The notes beneath the pieces are model-generated. The model saw only the letters and a program-made list of their open reading frames with translations, did not search any database and was not told the origin of the DNA. Below are positions 9,474-20,870 of a DNA stretch of 64,000 bases, in pieces (the stretch's first letter is position 1; the number at the start of each line of letters is the position of its first letter). The stretch spans positions 1 to 64,000 of the forward strand of contig NZ_CALUWO010000010.1 of the NCBI RefSeq assembly GCF_944324505.1. Reading direction: 5' to 3'. The DNA comes from an uncultured Desulfovibrio sp. (GTDB taxonomy: Bacteria; Desulfobacterota; Desulfovibrionia; Desulfovibrionales; Desulfovibrionaceae). The position numbers and the translations under genes were made by a program.

Positions 9474-10628
9474 TTAGCCAAAATACTCCTGCATCAGGGA
9501 TTTTTTCAGCGTTTCCAGTGTTTCAAGGCTTTGTTTTATGGATGATTTTGCTTTGTCAATCTTATGTAGAAAATTAATAAAATTTTCTTGCATAGTTATA
9601 GGTAATAAGGGGACTTTTATGTTTGAAACAATGTTTACATTTAAATTAAGCATCGTGACACCAACAGCTTTATCTTCGATAAGTTTTCTATAACCAGGAG
9701 AAGATAAAATGCTTTGTATAAAATATGACTTCATTTTTTTATATGGACGAACAATTATACTTCCAGTTCCACAAATTAAGCCCGAACACTCAGCAACAGC
9801 ACAACGTCCCATTTCTCCTCTTCTACCAAGAATAATATCGTCTTTTTGAAGATGGTAGGCTTTAAGTTCAATATATTTTTCTTCTGAAATCGTAAAATTA
9901 TTATCCGGGTAAATTTTCCCTTCGACTATGTGTGATGGATTAATAAGAGCATGGCCGCCATAAATATAATCTTCCTTATGAAGTAATGTGCCAAATGGGC
10001 CAATAAAAATTTGTGCAACTTCACCTAACAAGACCAAAGGCCAATTCTTTTCATTGCGAATAGGGTCTCCAAACATCTCGACAAATCGGGATTTGACGAG
10101 CTGGTCGAGTTTGGAGAGCTGCTGTTTTCGAATAAAGTATAGAGCATTTACTTTGTCTAAGATATTTGAAATTTTTTGTTGTTCTATTAAAGAAAATTTT
10201 TTTATTTCTAGATTTTCTAAAATTTCTTTTTTGATTCCTTTAATTGTAGATCCTCTGGAAACATCATTTAAATATGTTTTTTTTGTTGATATGGCATGTA
10301 CTAAATATTTTTTGTTCCATGTATTTTCATCTATATCTATTAATGCAAGAATGTCCTGATTAGTCGATATTGGTGTTGTATTTATTGCAATTTTCCCGAT
10401 ACCGACACGGGTTCCCACTAATATAGATTGAGCCGGAACTATTTTTGCAGCAGTTTCTTTTATAGCTGTAGACGTAATCCATGCGATAGCATCTTTTTCT
10501 GAAATAGTTGATCCATTAAGTGCAATAGTGGTAATCCAAGGAATATTTCCTCCATAATAAGAGGAAATATTTTTCGATGGCGTTCCCCCAGACTGAAAGC
10601 GGCAAATATCTCCAAGTTTCACCATCAC
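9474..10628 (-). CDS. hsdS: Type I restriction enzyme specificity subunit (HsdS)
   Basis: A 384-residue DNA-recognition subunit with two target-recognition domains. The first begins VKLGDICRFQSGGTPS and ends before a conserved helix (QQLSKLDQLVKSRFVEMFGD); the second begins LVLLGEVAQIFIGPFGTLL and ends in another long helix (SLETLETLKKSLMQEYF). The start overlaps the hsdM stop by four bases. Base composition is far more AT-rich than in hsdM or hsdR, especially inside the recognition domains, which points to domain replacement from an AT-rich donor. The recognised sequence cannot be read from the protein. It decides what HsdM methylates and what HsdR attacks. Confidence 0.92.
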   Translation of the reverse strand: MMVKLGDICRFQSGGTPSKNISSYYGGNIPWITTIALNGSTISEKDAIAWITSTAIKETAAKIVPAQSILVGTRVGIGKIAINTTPISTNQDILALIDIDENTWNKKYLVHAISTKKTYLNDVSRGSTIKGIKKEILENLEIKKFSLIEQQKISNILDKVNALYFIRKQQLSKLDQLVKSRFVEMFGDPIRNEKNWPLVLLGEVAQIFIGPFGTLLHKEDYIYGGHALINPSHIVEGKIYPDNNFTISEEKYIELKAYHLQKDDIILGRRGEMGRCAVAECSGLICGTGSIIVRPYKKMKSYFIQSILSSPGYRKLIEDKAVGVTMLNLNVNIVSNIKVPLLPITMQENFINFLHKIDKAKSSIKQSLETLETLKKSLMQEYFG

Positions 10629-12151
10629 AGCATCCCCTCCAGTTCGGCCAGCCCTGCGGCAATCTGCCTTTCCAGTTCGTGCAGTTCGGTCATGAGCTGC
10701 TGCGTGGGGGGATAGTCCACCGGGGTATATTCCACCTGCTTGTACTTGTTGAGGGAAAGGTCATAGCCGTTGGCCACGATTTCTTCTTTTGGCACAAAAA
10801 AGGACTGTTCCGTGCGGGCGCGGTCCTTTTCCTTTTCCAGGTCGGCAAAGCGGGCAAGGATGTCGGGAATGTCGTTCTGCGCCACGGGTGTGCGCTTGTC
10901 GTCCAGCGAAAAGCCGTCGGCCTGCATGTCGTAGAACCAGACATTGCCTGTGCCTCCTGAGCCGGTTTTCGTAAAGACAAGCACTGCGGTGGACACACCG
11001 GCATAGGGCTTGAACACGCCGGAGGGCATGGAAATGACGGCCCGCAGCTGATGCTGCTCCACCAGTTCCCGCCGTATGGCCTGATGCGCCCGACTGCTGC
11101 CAAAGAGCACCCCGTCAGGCACGATGCAGGCGCATTGCCCGCCCTTTTTCAGCATACGCAGGAAGAGCGCCAGAAAAAGCAGCTCCGTCTTCTTGGTATT
11201 GGTCACGGCTTTCAGGGAATCGCTGATGCTTTCGGCGTCGATGCTGCCCTTGAAAGGCGGATTTGCCAGGCACATGGTGAACGCGGCTTGCACGGTGTTT
11301 TCCTTGGACACGCTGTCCCGGTAGCGGACATCCGGGTGATGGATGGCGTGAAGCATGAGGTTCATGGCCGAAATGCGCAGCATGGTGGGGTCAGTATCGT
11401 AGCCGGTAAAGGCAGGTCCGGCAAAATGTTCCCACTGCGTCGCGGTCATGCTGTTTTCATAATGCGCGCGGATGTATTCGGCGGCAGAAATGAGAAATCC
11501 CGCTGTGCCGCAGGCCGGATCACAGATGATGTCGTCGGGCGTGGGGCGCAGCAGGGCGACCATCATGTCGCGGATGTGCCTGGGCGTGCGAAACTGCCCG
11601 TTGCGGCCCGCGGTGGAGAGCTTGCCAAGCATGTATTCGTAGAGGTCACCCTGCATGTCGAGGCCGGCTATATCGTGCTCATACAGTTCATCCAGACCGG
11701 TAACCACCTTTTGCAGCACCTGCGGCGTGGGCATGAGAAAGACGGCATCCTTCATAAAGCGGGCAAAGGCCGTCTGCATGCTGGTGTCGTCACTGTCAGG
11801 CAAGGGAAGAAAGACGCCGCGCTCTTCGTCAAAGTCCGGAAGTTTTCCGCCCTTCATGCCCTTGATGGCCGGAAAGACGCGCTGGGAAACCATGTCGAAC
11901 ATCTGGCGCGCCTCACTGTTCTTGAACCTGCTCCAGCGCATGGCCTGACCGGCAGGCGTCTGCGGAAAGATTTTCTTCACGGGAATGCCGAGCGCTTCGT
12001 ATCGCTCGTTCTCCAGCTCTTTGGCATCCAGCGCGCGGATGAACAGGAGATAGGTCAGCTGTTCAATGACCGTAAGCGGATTGGCCAGACCTGCGGAAAA
12101 GATGTCCAGCCAGATTTTATCAACCTTATTTTTGACGGCACCCGTAATCAT
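10625..12151 (-). CDS. hsdM: Type I restriction enzyme methyltransferase subunit (HsdM)
   Basis: A 508-residue N6-adenine methyltransferase subunit. The helical HsdM N-terminal domain (VDKIWLDIFSAGLANPLTVI) is followed by the SAM-binding motif (DPACGTAGFLISAAEY) and the catalytic NPPF tetrapeptide (ANPPFKGSID). The open frame extends further upstream, but the family begins at MITGAVKNKVDK, with AGGAG ten bases before the ATG at 12151, so the longer start is rejected. First gene of the hsdM-hsdS-hsdR operon. With HsdS it would methylate both strands of the recognition site to protect self DNA. All motifs look intact, so the system is probably functional. Confidence 0.93.
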   Translation of the reverse strand: MITGAVKNKVDKIWLDIFSAGLANPLTVIEQLTYLLFIRALDAKELENERYEALGIPVKKIFPQTPAGQAMRWSRFKNSEARQMFDMVSQRVFPAIKGMKGGKLPDFDEERGVFLPLPDSDDTSMQTAFARFMKDAVFLMPTPQVLQKVVTGLDELYEHDIAGLDMQGDLYEYMLGKLSTAGRNGQFRTPRHIRDMMVALLRPTPDDIICDPACGTAGFLISAAEYIRAHYENSMTATQWEHFAGPAFTGYDTDPTMLRISAMNLMLHAIHHPDVRYRDSVSKENTVQAAFTMCLANPPFKGSIDAESISDSLKAVTNTKKTELLFLALFLRMLKKGGQCACIVPDGVLFGSSRAHQAIRRELVEQHQLRAVISMPSGVFKPYAGVSTAVLVFTKTGSGGTGNVWFYDMQADGFSLDDKRTPVAQNDIPDILARFADLEKEKDRARTEQSFFVPKEEIVANGYDLSLNKYKQVEYTPVDYPPTQQLMTELHELERQIAAGLAELEGML

Positions 12152-13593
12152 GGATGGGCTGCTCCTGCATACTGCTGACGTTGGCCTGCCGGAACAGGCA
12201 GGGAAGCATAACAAGCAGAGTAGCCAAATTCGGAAAAAGAATAAAGGAAACAGCAATACGCTGTCTGGCTGACAGCATGGCCAGCATAGTGCCCTTTCAG
12301 GTCCACGGGCACAGCGCCGGACGCCGGAAGGCAAAGGCCGCTCCGGCAGACAGGCCGCCAGGCGCAGGGGAGGGAGCCTTTTCCCTTCCGGGGCGCTGTC
12401 CTTTCAACGGGCCGGTCAGGGGCCGGGCAGCAGGCCGGGCGCGCCCCCTTTCCTGGGCAGCGGCCATGCTGTCCGTTTGCCGGGCAAGGCTCTCTGCCTC
12501 GTTCCCTTCTTCCCTGCCTGGCCGTCATGCGCCGGGCAACTGCGCAGCGTGCCCGGCTGCGCCCGCAGCATCCCCATCCCTCCCAGTTTCGCCACGGCAA
12601 CAGCACCGCCCCATCTGCCTGATGCGCACGTTACGCACACAGCAGGCACACCCAGCGCCAAGGCATACGCAGAACAACGAGGGGCCATACAGGCAGGTAA
12701 CAGGAAATACACCGCGTTGTAAGAAAATTTTTCATGCTATTTCATAGGGATAGCAGAAAAATTACCAGTATGCACACACGACAGCGGCAGAAAAAGTTTC
12801 TTTTGTCGCCAACTGTGACTGCCGCACAAGGAAAAAGCCTTGTTCCCGAAGAAGATGGCCTCCAAAAATACACTATAAAATCAATATGATACCAGCGTAA
12901 GGAACAATCATAACAGCCACAAAAGGAACATCCCGCGGCGGCTCCCGCCAAGCACACGACGCCTCCAGCTCTGGCCGGAAAACCGCGCAGCCAGCACAAG
13001 GAACAGACACGGCACAACAAAGCATCATGCTACGCCAAAAAAAATCTTTTTATTTCTCTATATTATCCTACTTACGAACAAAGAAAACACCTGCTTTTGC
13101 ACGGCATGTTTTCTGTACGGTCCCGGTGGCCCGTTCCTTGTCTGTTCGCTTTTTTTTCAAAAAAATCATGATGCTAGCGCATATGATGACAAAGCAACAT
13201 CCAGCATTGGCAACACAGAAGCACCAGCGCCGCCTCCCCCAAAAGGAACAGAGAAAGAACAGGAAATAGCCCTGGTTACCAACAACTACGGAACACGAAA
13301 AAAGTAAGGTATTTCAGAAGAGTAACAAAGAAAGGAACATACTATTACGGCATATTCCTGTCATGAACGGCGCGAAGAGTACGGCATGCCCCGACGGCCG
13401 TGCCGCGTCATCGCCCCATGCCCGCAGCGTCTCCGCCCGGCAGGCCGGCGGCCAGTACGGCAACAGCAGTCCGCAGCACGGAACCGGACAAAAGCAAACA
13501 AGGCACAACACGGCGGGATAAGGACGCACAAGAACGCACAAGGCAGCCCGCCCTCATGCCCTGCCCTTGCCGTCCCGGCCGGAACAGCAGGCA
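12152..13593. other. Gene-free stretch between hsdM and the origin-side genes
   Basis: No reading frame here has a ribosome-binding site plus protein-like composition; the longest ones are rich in Arg, Pro, Ala or Cys and look like chance frames. The left part (to ~12640) is GC-rich and the right part (~12700-13370) is clearly AT-richer, purine-biased on the plus strand and repeat-bearing (see the 8-mer repeats). I find no tRNA, rRNA or recognisable structured RNA. I looked for DnaA boxes close to TTATCCACA and saw no cluster. Its place ~2 kb before dnaA makes it a candidate for origin or regulatory function. Confidence 0.5.
12899..13339 (+). repeat. Five dispersed copies of AAGGAACA
   Basis: Exact copies of AAGGAACA lie at 12899, 12923, 12998, 13243 and 13332, all on the plus strand. 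Three have an extra leading A, and two share the flank CCAGC five bases upstream of the 8-mer. A second pair of 11-base repeats (AACAGGAAATA) occurs at 12699 and 13258. Chance would give far fewer than one such 8-mer in 441 bp. No coding sequence explains them. Confidence 0.6.
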
Positions 13594-13628
13594 CAAAAAA
13601 AACGGATGCCATTGTTCATGACATCCGT
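13594..13628 (-). terminator. Terminator for the M23 peptidase transcript
   Basis: Inverted repeat ACGGATG / CATCCGT (13602-13608 and 13622-13628) with a 13-base loop. On the minus strand it is followed by at least eight T residues. It lies about 280 bases past the stop of the M23 peptidase gene, and no other minus-strand gene lies between, so it most likely ends that transcript. I see no gene in 13629-13909. Confidence 0.7.
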
Positions 13629-13909
13629 TCATTTTGTCTGCCATCAGGGGAGGCAGGGGAAAGCCGCGCACGCCGTGCGCGCACAGGAATTTCGTGGCTG
13701 TGGCGCGTTGCGCTCCAGGTCATCCCTGCCCGCTGTCGGGCCATGCTCCCGGCGCAGCAAAGCGGCCCCGGCCGCAGCGCATCTTTCCCGAAACGCGCGC
13801 CGGAAAGGGCCGTCAGTCCGGCGGAGAGCGCCTTGCTGGCGCAGCCGGCCCGAGCCACGGCTCAGGGGCATTTTCCGCCCTCATGGCGTCATGCTGTGCG
13901 GGATGGTGC

Positions 13910-15397
13910 CTAGCGTCCCTTGCGGCGTGCGGGGCGCTCTTCCGCTTCGGAATCGGAGCGCAGTTCTTCCAGCTGATCGGGGGGGACAATGCTGTCGCTG
14001 GCATAGTCGGCCAGGGATTTTTCCCCTGCAAGAAAGGCTGTTTCCAGCGCCACGGTTTCCCGAAAGCGCTTCATGGACGAGGCAGAAACGGCCTTGCCGC
14101 GCGGATTGATGGCCTTGACCGGATTGACGAATTTGCCGTTCTGGCGAATGCGGAAGTCCAGATGCGGCCCGGTGGACAGACCGGTGCTGCCCACAAAGCC
14201 GATGACCTGCCCCTGCCGCACGCGCTGCCCCGTTCGAAGACCGCGGGCATAGCCGGAAAGATGGGCATACCAGGATTCCAGCCCGGCCGTGTGGCGAATG
14301 ACGATCTGGTTGCCATAGCCGCCTCCCCAGCCGCGCTTGATGACCACCCCGTCGCCCACGGCCTTCACAGGCGTGCCCGTGGGCGCGCCATAGTCCACCC
14401 CCAGATGGGGCCGGCTGTAGCCCAGAATGGGATGCCGGCGGCTGTTGGTAAAGCGGGAAGTGATGCGCGTAAAGGAAAGCGGGGCCTGAAGCAGGGTTTT
14501 GCGCAGGTTTTCGCCCTTGCGGTTGTAGTACTGTGCCTTTCCCCGGCCGTCACGGAAGAGAAAGGCCTCGTACAGCTTGCCCTGATTGGTGAAGGTGGCG
14601 GCCAGGATACGCCCGTAGCCCTTGTCTTCGCCATCGCGATAACGCTTTTCCACCAGCACGCTGAAGCTGTCGCCCGGCTGAATGTCCCGCAGAAAATTGA
14701 TTTCCGAACCAAAGAGTTCCGCCAGGCGGATGGCCAGCTGCGGCCCTTCGCCCACATCCGCCACGGCCTGAAAGAGATTGTCGCTTATTTCGGCTTCCAC
14801 CACGGACAGCAGCAGGGTGTATTCGATGGCCTCCACCCGGGCAACGGGGTCTTCCATGCCTTCCACCACCAGGCGGCGGTTATTGTCGATTTCGTATTCA
14901 AAGCGCTTGACCTGGCCGCTGCTTCTGTCCGTCACCACCACATAGGGCTGGCCGGTGCGGAAGGCCCGCAGGGAAAAGACCTGCTTCACGGCGTCGGCAT
15001 AGTGCAGGGTGCGCTGCCCGCCGGCCCCTTCCAGCACGGAACTGAGGGTATCCCCCTTTTCCACCGTGCCGTGCACCACCGCTTCATCGGGCAGGCCGTC
15101 CGCCAGGTCCTCCGGGAGCAGGCTGCTGTCTGCCCCGTCGCCGGCATCTTCCGTCCCGCCGTCCTCATCTGCCGCAAACGGCACGTCCTCCGTGGCCTCT
15201 GTGGCCGCCGGAGCCATGTCGTCAGCGCCAGGCTCCACCGCTGCCGTATCGGAAGAAACGGCGCTGTGGTCTGTCTGTTCCTGCGCAACAGGGGCAGGCT
15301 CCTGTCCGCCACGGGGAATACCCAGCTGCCGGCTGCCCAGCATCAGGACGGCAAGGATAGCCCCAAGGACGACAAGAAGAATGCAGAGGCGTTTCAT
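13910..15397 (-). CDS. M23 family (LytM-type) murein endopeptidase, membrane-anchored
   Basis: A 495-residue MepM-like cell-wall hydrolase. It starts MKRLCILLVVLGAILAV, a signal-anchor that places it in the periplasm, followed by an acidic, Ala-rich linker (~30-110). The middle part (GTVEKGDTLSSVLEGAG) resembles the OapA/LysM-like region of Csd3/MepM proteins. The C-terminal LytM domain has the zinc-site motifs HLGVDYGAP, then SWYAHLSG and GPHLDFRI, so it should be catalytically active. The ATG at 15397 is chosen because the long upstream extension is Arg/Pro-rich and has no signal sequence. It is divergent from dnaA, sharing a ~215-base intergenic region. It would cut peptide cross-links in peptidoglycan during growth. 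Confidence 0.88.
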   Translation of the reverse strand: MKRLCILLVVLGAILAVLMLGSRQLGIPRGGQEPAPVAQEQTDHSAVSSDTAAVEPGADDMAPAATEATEDVPFAADEDGGTEDAGDGADSSLLPEDLADGLPDEAVVHGTVEKGDTLSSVLEGAGGQRTLHYADAVKQVFSLRAFRTGQPYVVVTDRSSGQVKRFEYEIDNNRRLVVEGMEDPVARVEAIEYTLLLSVVEAEISDNLFQAVADVGEGPQLAIRLAELFGSEINFLRDIQPGDSFSVLVEKRYRDGEDKGYGRILAATFTNQGKLYEAFLFRDGRGKAQYYNRKGENLRKTLLQAPLSFTRITSRFTNSRRHPILGYSRPHLGVDYGAPTGTPVKAVGDGVVIKRGWGGGYGNQIVIRHTAGLESWYAHLSGYARGLRTGQRVRQGQVIGFVGSTGLSTGPHLDFRIRQNGKFVNPVKAINPRGKAVSASSMKRFRETVALETAFLAGEKSLADYASDSIVPPDQLEELRSDSEAEERPARRKGR

Positions 15398-15531
15398 GTG
15401 CGGCGTAACTCTCCAGTGCAGCCTATAACCTGCCCCGACGCGCCTTGTCCAGCCTCGGCCCGGGCGGGGCATCCGCCCTTTCCCGGCCCGGGCGCGGCCC
15501 CCAGGCACCGGGAAAGGCAAGCGGCACAGGC

Positions 15532-15560
15532 TTGTTTCATACCCATAAATAGGGTACATT
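15532..15560 (+). promoter_or_regulatory. Putative sigma-70 promoter of dnaA with a palindrome in the spacer
   Basis: TTGTTT (15532-15537) and TACATT (15555-15560) are separated by 17 bases, about 50 bases before the dnaA start. The spacer and -10 edge contain TACCC-ATAAATA-GGGTA, an inverted repeat that could be an operator. Inferred from sequence only. Confidence 0.5.
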
Positions 15561-15611
15561 AGTTCTTTGTTCGCGTGCGCGGGAGACAGGCGCACTCAAG
15601 GGTGGAACGGC

Positions 15612-16958
15612 GTGAACGGCAGGGATGTTTCTCAGTTCGCCATGCTATTGCGGCAGGATGTGGACAGAGTGCTGGAAAAATCGGAACCAGGCGTGCCGCG
15701 CCCCTGGCTGCACGGCCTTGACCTGCGCCAGGAAGATGCCTGCCTGCTGGTAACCTTTCCGCACGCTCTCTATGCCCGCTTTTTTGCACCGCACAAAACG
15801 GCCTTTGAAGCGGCCCTTGCGGCCTGCCTGCCGGAACTGACGGCCATCCGCTATCAGGTGGGCACGCCCTCCGGGGCCGAGGTGCCGGCGGCGCCGTTGG
15901 GCGGCACCCCGCTTCCGCCGCAGCAGGAGCCTGCGTGCGCCAGCCCGGCGCCGTCCCATGCCGCCGCTGCGGACAACGGCACAGGCAATGGCCCGGAACT
16001 GGAAACGTTCCTCTGCAATGCCAAGAATGCCTTTCCCCTGGCGGCGGTGCAACGTATTGCCACATCGGCCCCCGGCGGGGCCTACAGTCCGCTGGTGCTC
16101 TATGGCCGCAGCGGCACGGGCAAGACCCATCTGCTTCAGGCGCTGGCGCAGCAGCTCCAGCGCCGGGGCTGGCGTGTGCGCGTGGCTCCGGCGGCCCGCT
16201 TCTGCCGCCACGCCGCCGCCTGGGCACAGCACCCGGAACTTTTCTGGCAGCACTGCGATGCGCTGCTGCTTGATGACATGCAGGACATTCTGGAAGAAGC
16301 GGAATGGCAACATCATCTGCTTCTGCTGCTGGACAGCTGCCCCCCGGACCGGCAGTGCGTGCTGGCCCTGTCCGGCACGGCACGGCTGCTGCGCCAGCTG
16401 TCGCCCCGCCTGCTGGGACGCCTGGAAAACGGTCTGGTGACAGAACTGCTGGAACCGGACCTGGATGTGCGCCTGCGCTATTTGCAGGCCTTCTGCCGGC
16501 AGCACGGACTGACGCTGCCCCGCGAGGATCAGCTCTTTCTGGCCCGGCAGTGTCCGCAGCTGCGCCTGCTTCAGGGTATGCTGCGCAAGGTCAGCGCCTT
16601 TGCCCATCTGAAAAAGACGGCCCTGACCCGGACGGACCTGGAAAATATCGCCCGCACCGGGGGCACCCGCCCCGCTGCCGGGCATCGCGAAATTCTGGAA
16701 GAGGTGGCCCGGCATTATGCCCTGCCGCCGGAAGAAATGCTGGGCACCGGGCGGCGCCCGCAGCTGGTTCTGGCCCGGCAGATTGCCATGTATCTCTGCC
16801 GTCGCCGCCTGGGACTTTCCTATCCGGAACTGGGGCGCGTCTTTGGCGGAAGAGACCACAGTACGGTCATCCATGCGGTTAAAAAGATTCGCAAAATGCT
16901 GGTTAGCAACAAAGATGTGCAACATCTGGTGACACGACTGGAAAATACTCTTCCCTAA
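15612..16958 (+). CDS. dnaA: Chromosomal replication initiator DnaA
   Basis: A 448-residue AAA+ initiator that binds DnaA boxes and opens the origin. A short N-terminal domain (~1-85) leads to a Pro/Ala-rich linker (~86-125). The AAA+ domain has Walker A GRSGTGKT (165-172) and Walker B ALLLDDMQ (DD at 221-222). The C-terminal DNA-binding domain carries the DnaA signature GRDHSTVIHAV (413-423). The start is a GTG at 15612 behind AAGGGTGG; an ATG at 15642 is the alternative (438 residues). The AAA+ part is divergent from textbook DnaA, but the key motifs are intact. It is followed by dnaN after ~150 bases, the standard origin-locus order. Confidence 0.92.
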   Translation: MNGRDVSQFAMLLRQDVDRVLEKSEPGVPRPWLHGLDLRQEDACLLVTFPHALYARFFAPHKTAFEAALAACLPELTAIRYQVGTPSGAEVPAAPLGGTPLPPQQEPACASPAPSHAAAADNGTGNGPELETFLCNAKNAFPLAAVQRIATSAPGGAYSPLVLYGRSGTGKTHLLQALAQQLQRRGWRVRVAPAARFCRHAAAWAQHPELFWQHCDALLLDDMQDILEEAEWQHHLLLLLDSCPPDRQCVLALSGTARLLRQLSPRLLGRLENGLVTELLEPDLDVRLRYLQAFCRQHGLTLPREDQLFLARQCPQLRLLQGMLRKVSAFAHLKKTALTRTDLENIARTGGTRPAAGHREILEEVARHYALPPEEMLGTGRRPQLVLARQIAMYLCRRRLGLSYPELGRVFGGRDHSTVIHAVKKIRKMLVSNKDVQHLVTRLENTLP

Positions 16959-17062
16959 GGAACATGCCCGCAGCCATGCGGCCCGGAGCATGTGCCATCC
17001 GTTCCTGATAACGGGCGGGAAATGTCAGTAAAAAAATCATGAAAATCAAAGCCTTGGCCGGA

Positions 17063-17090
17063 TTGGTAACATAAAAGCCCAACGTATTAC
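17063..17090 (+). promoter_or_regulatory. Possible promoter of dnaN-gyrB
   Basis: TTGGTA (17063-17068) and TATTAC (17085-17090) with a 16-base spacer, just before AAGGA and the dnaN start. The dnaA-dnaN gap (16959-17106) shows no clear terminator and no recognisable DnaA-box cluster. Confidence 0.35.
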
Positions 17091-17106
17091 CACAAGGATT
17101 TTCTTT

Positions 17107-20663
<3,557 letters not shown>

Positions 20664-20796
20664 GCATGTCCGCGGCGGCCCGGAGAGCCGCGGCACGGAC
20701 CATGCGTGCCGCGCTGTGCCGGCTGCCTGGGCGGCTTCTGCCTGTTCCCCTGTCAGCAGGCGGGGTGCCGCAGCGGCCTGACAGGGCTGCGTCCTT

Positions 20797-20828
20797 CGGG
20801 AACGCCATCATGCGGGAACGCCATCATG
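20797..20828 (+). repeat. Perfect 16-bp tandem duplication between gyrB and gyrA
   Basis: CGGGAACGCCATCATG occurs twice in a row (20797-20812 and 20813-20828), about 40 bases before the gyrA start. The copies are identical, which suggests recent slippage or a duplicated binding site. The rest of the gyrB-gyrA gap holds no gene. Confidence 0.75.
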
Positions 20829-20870
20829 TGACGGGCCACAGGCCCCTGATACTTCATCAACGAGGCAAAC

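Noticed and set aside
7860..9545. 561-codon plus-strand frame over hsdR
   Set aside because: Antisense to a clear type I restriction subunit with intact nuclease and helicase motifs.
13027..13269. 80-codon plus-strand frame in the gene-free stretch
   Set aside because: Rich in Lys, Gln and His without domain pattern or ribosome-binding site; part of the AT-rich repeat region.
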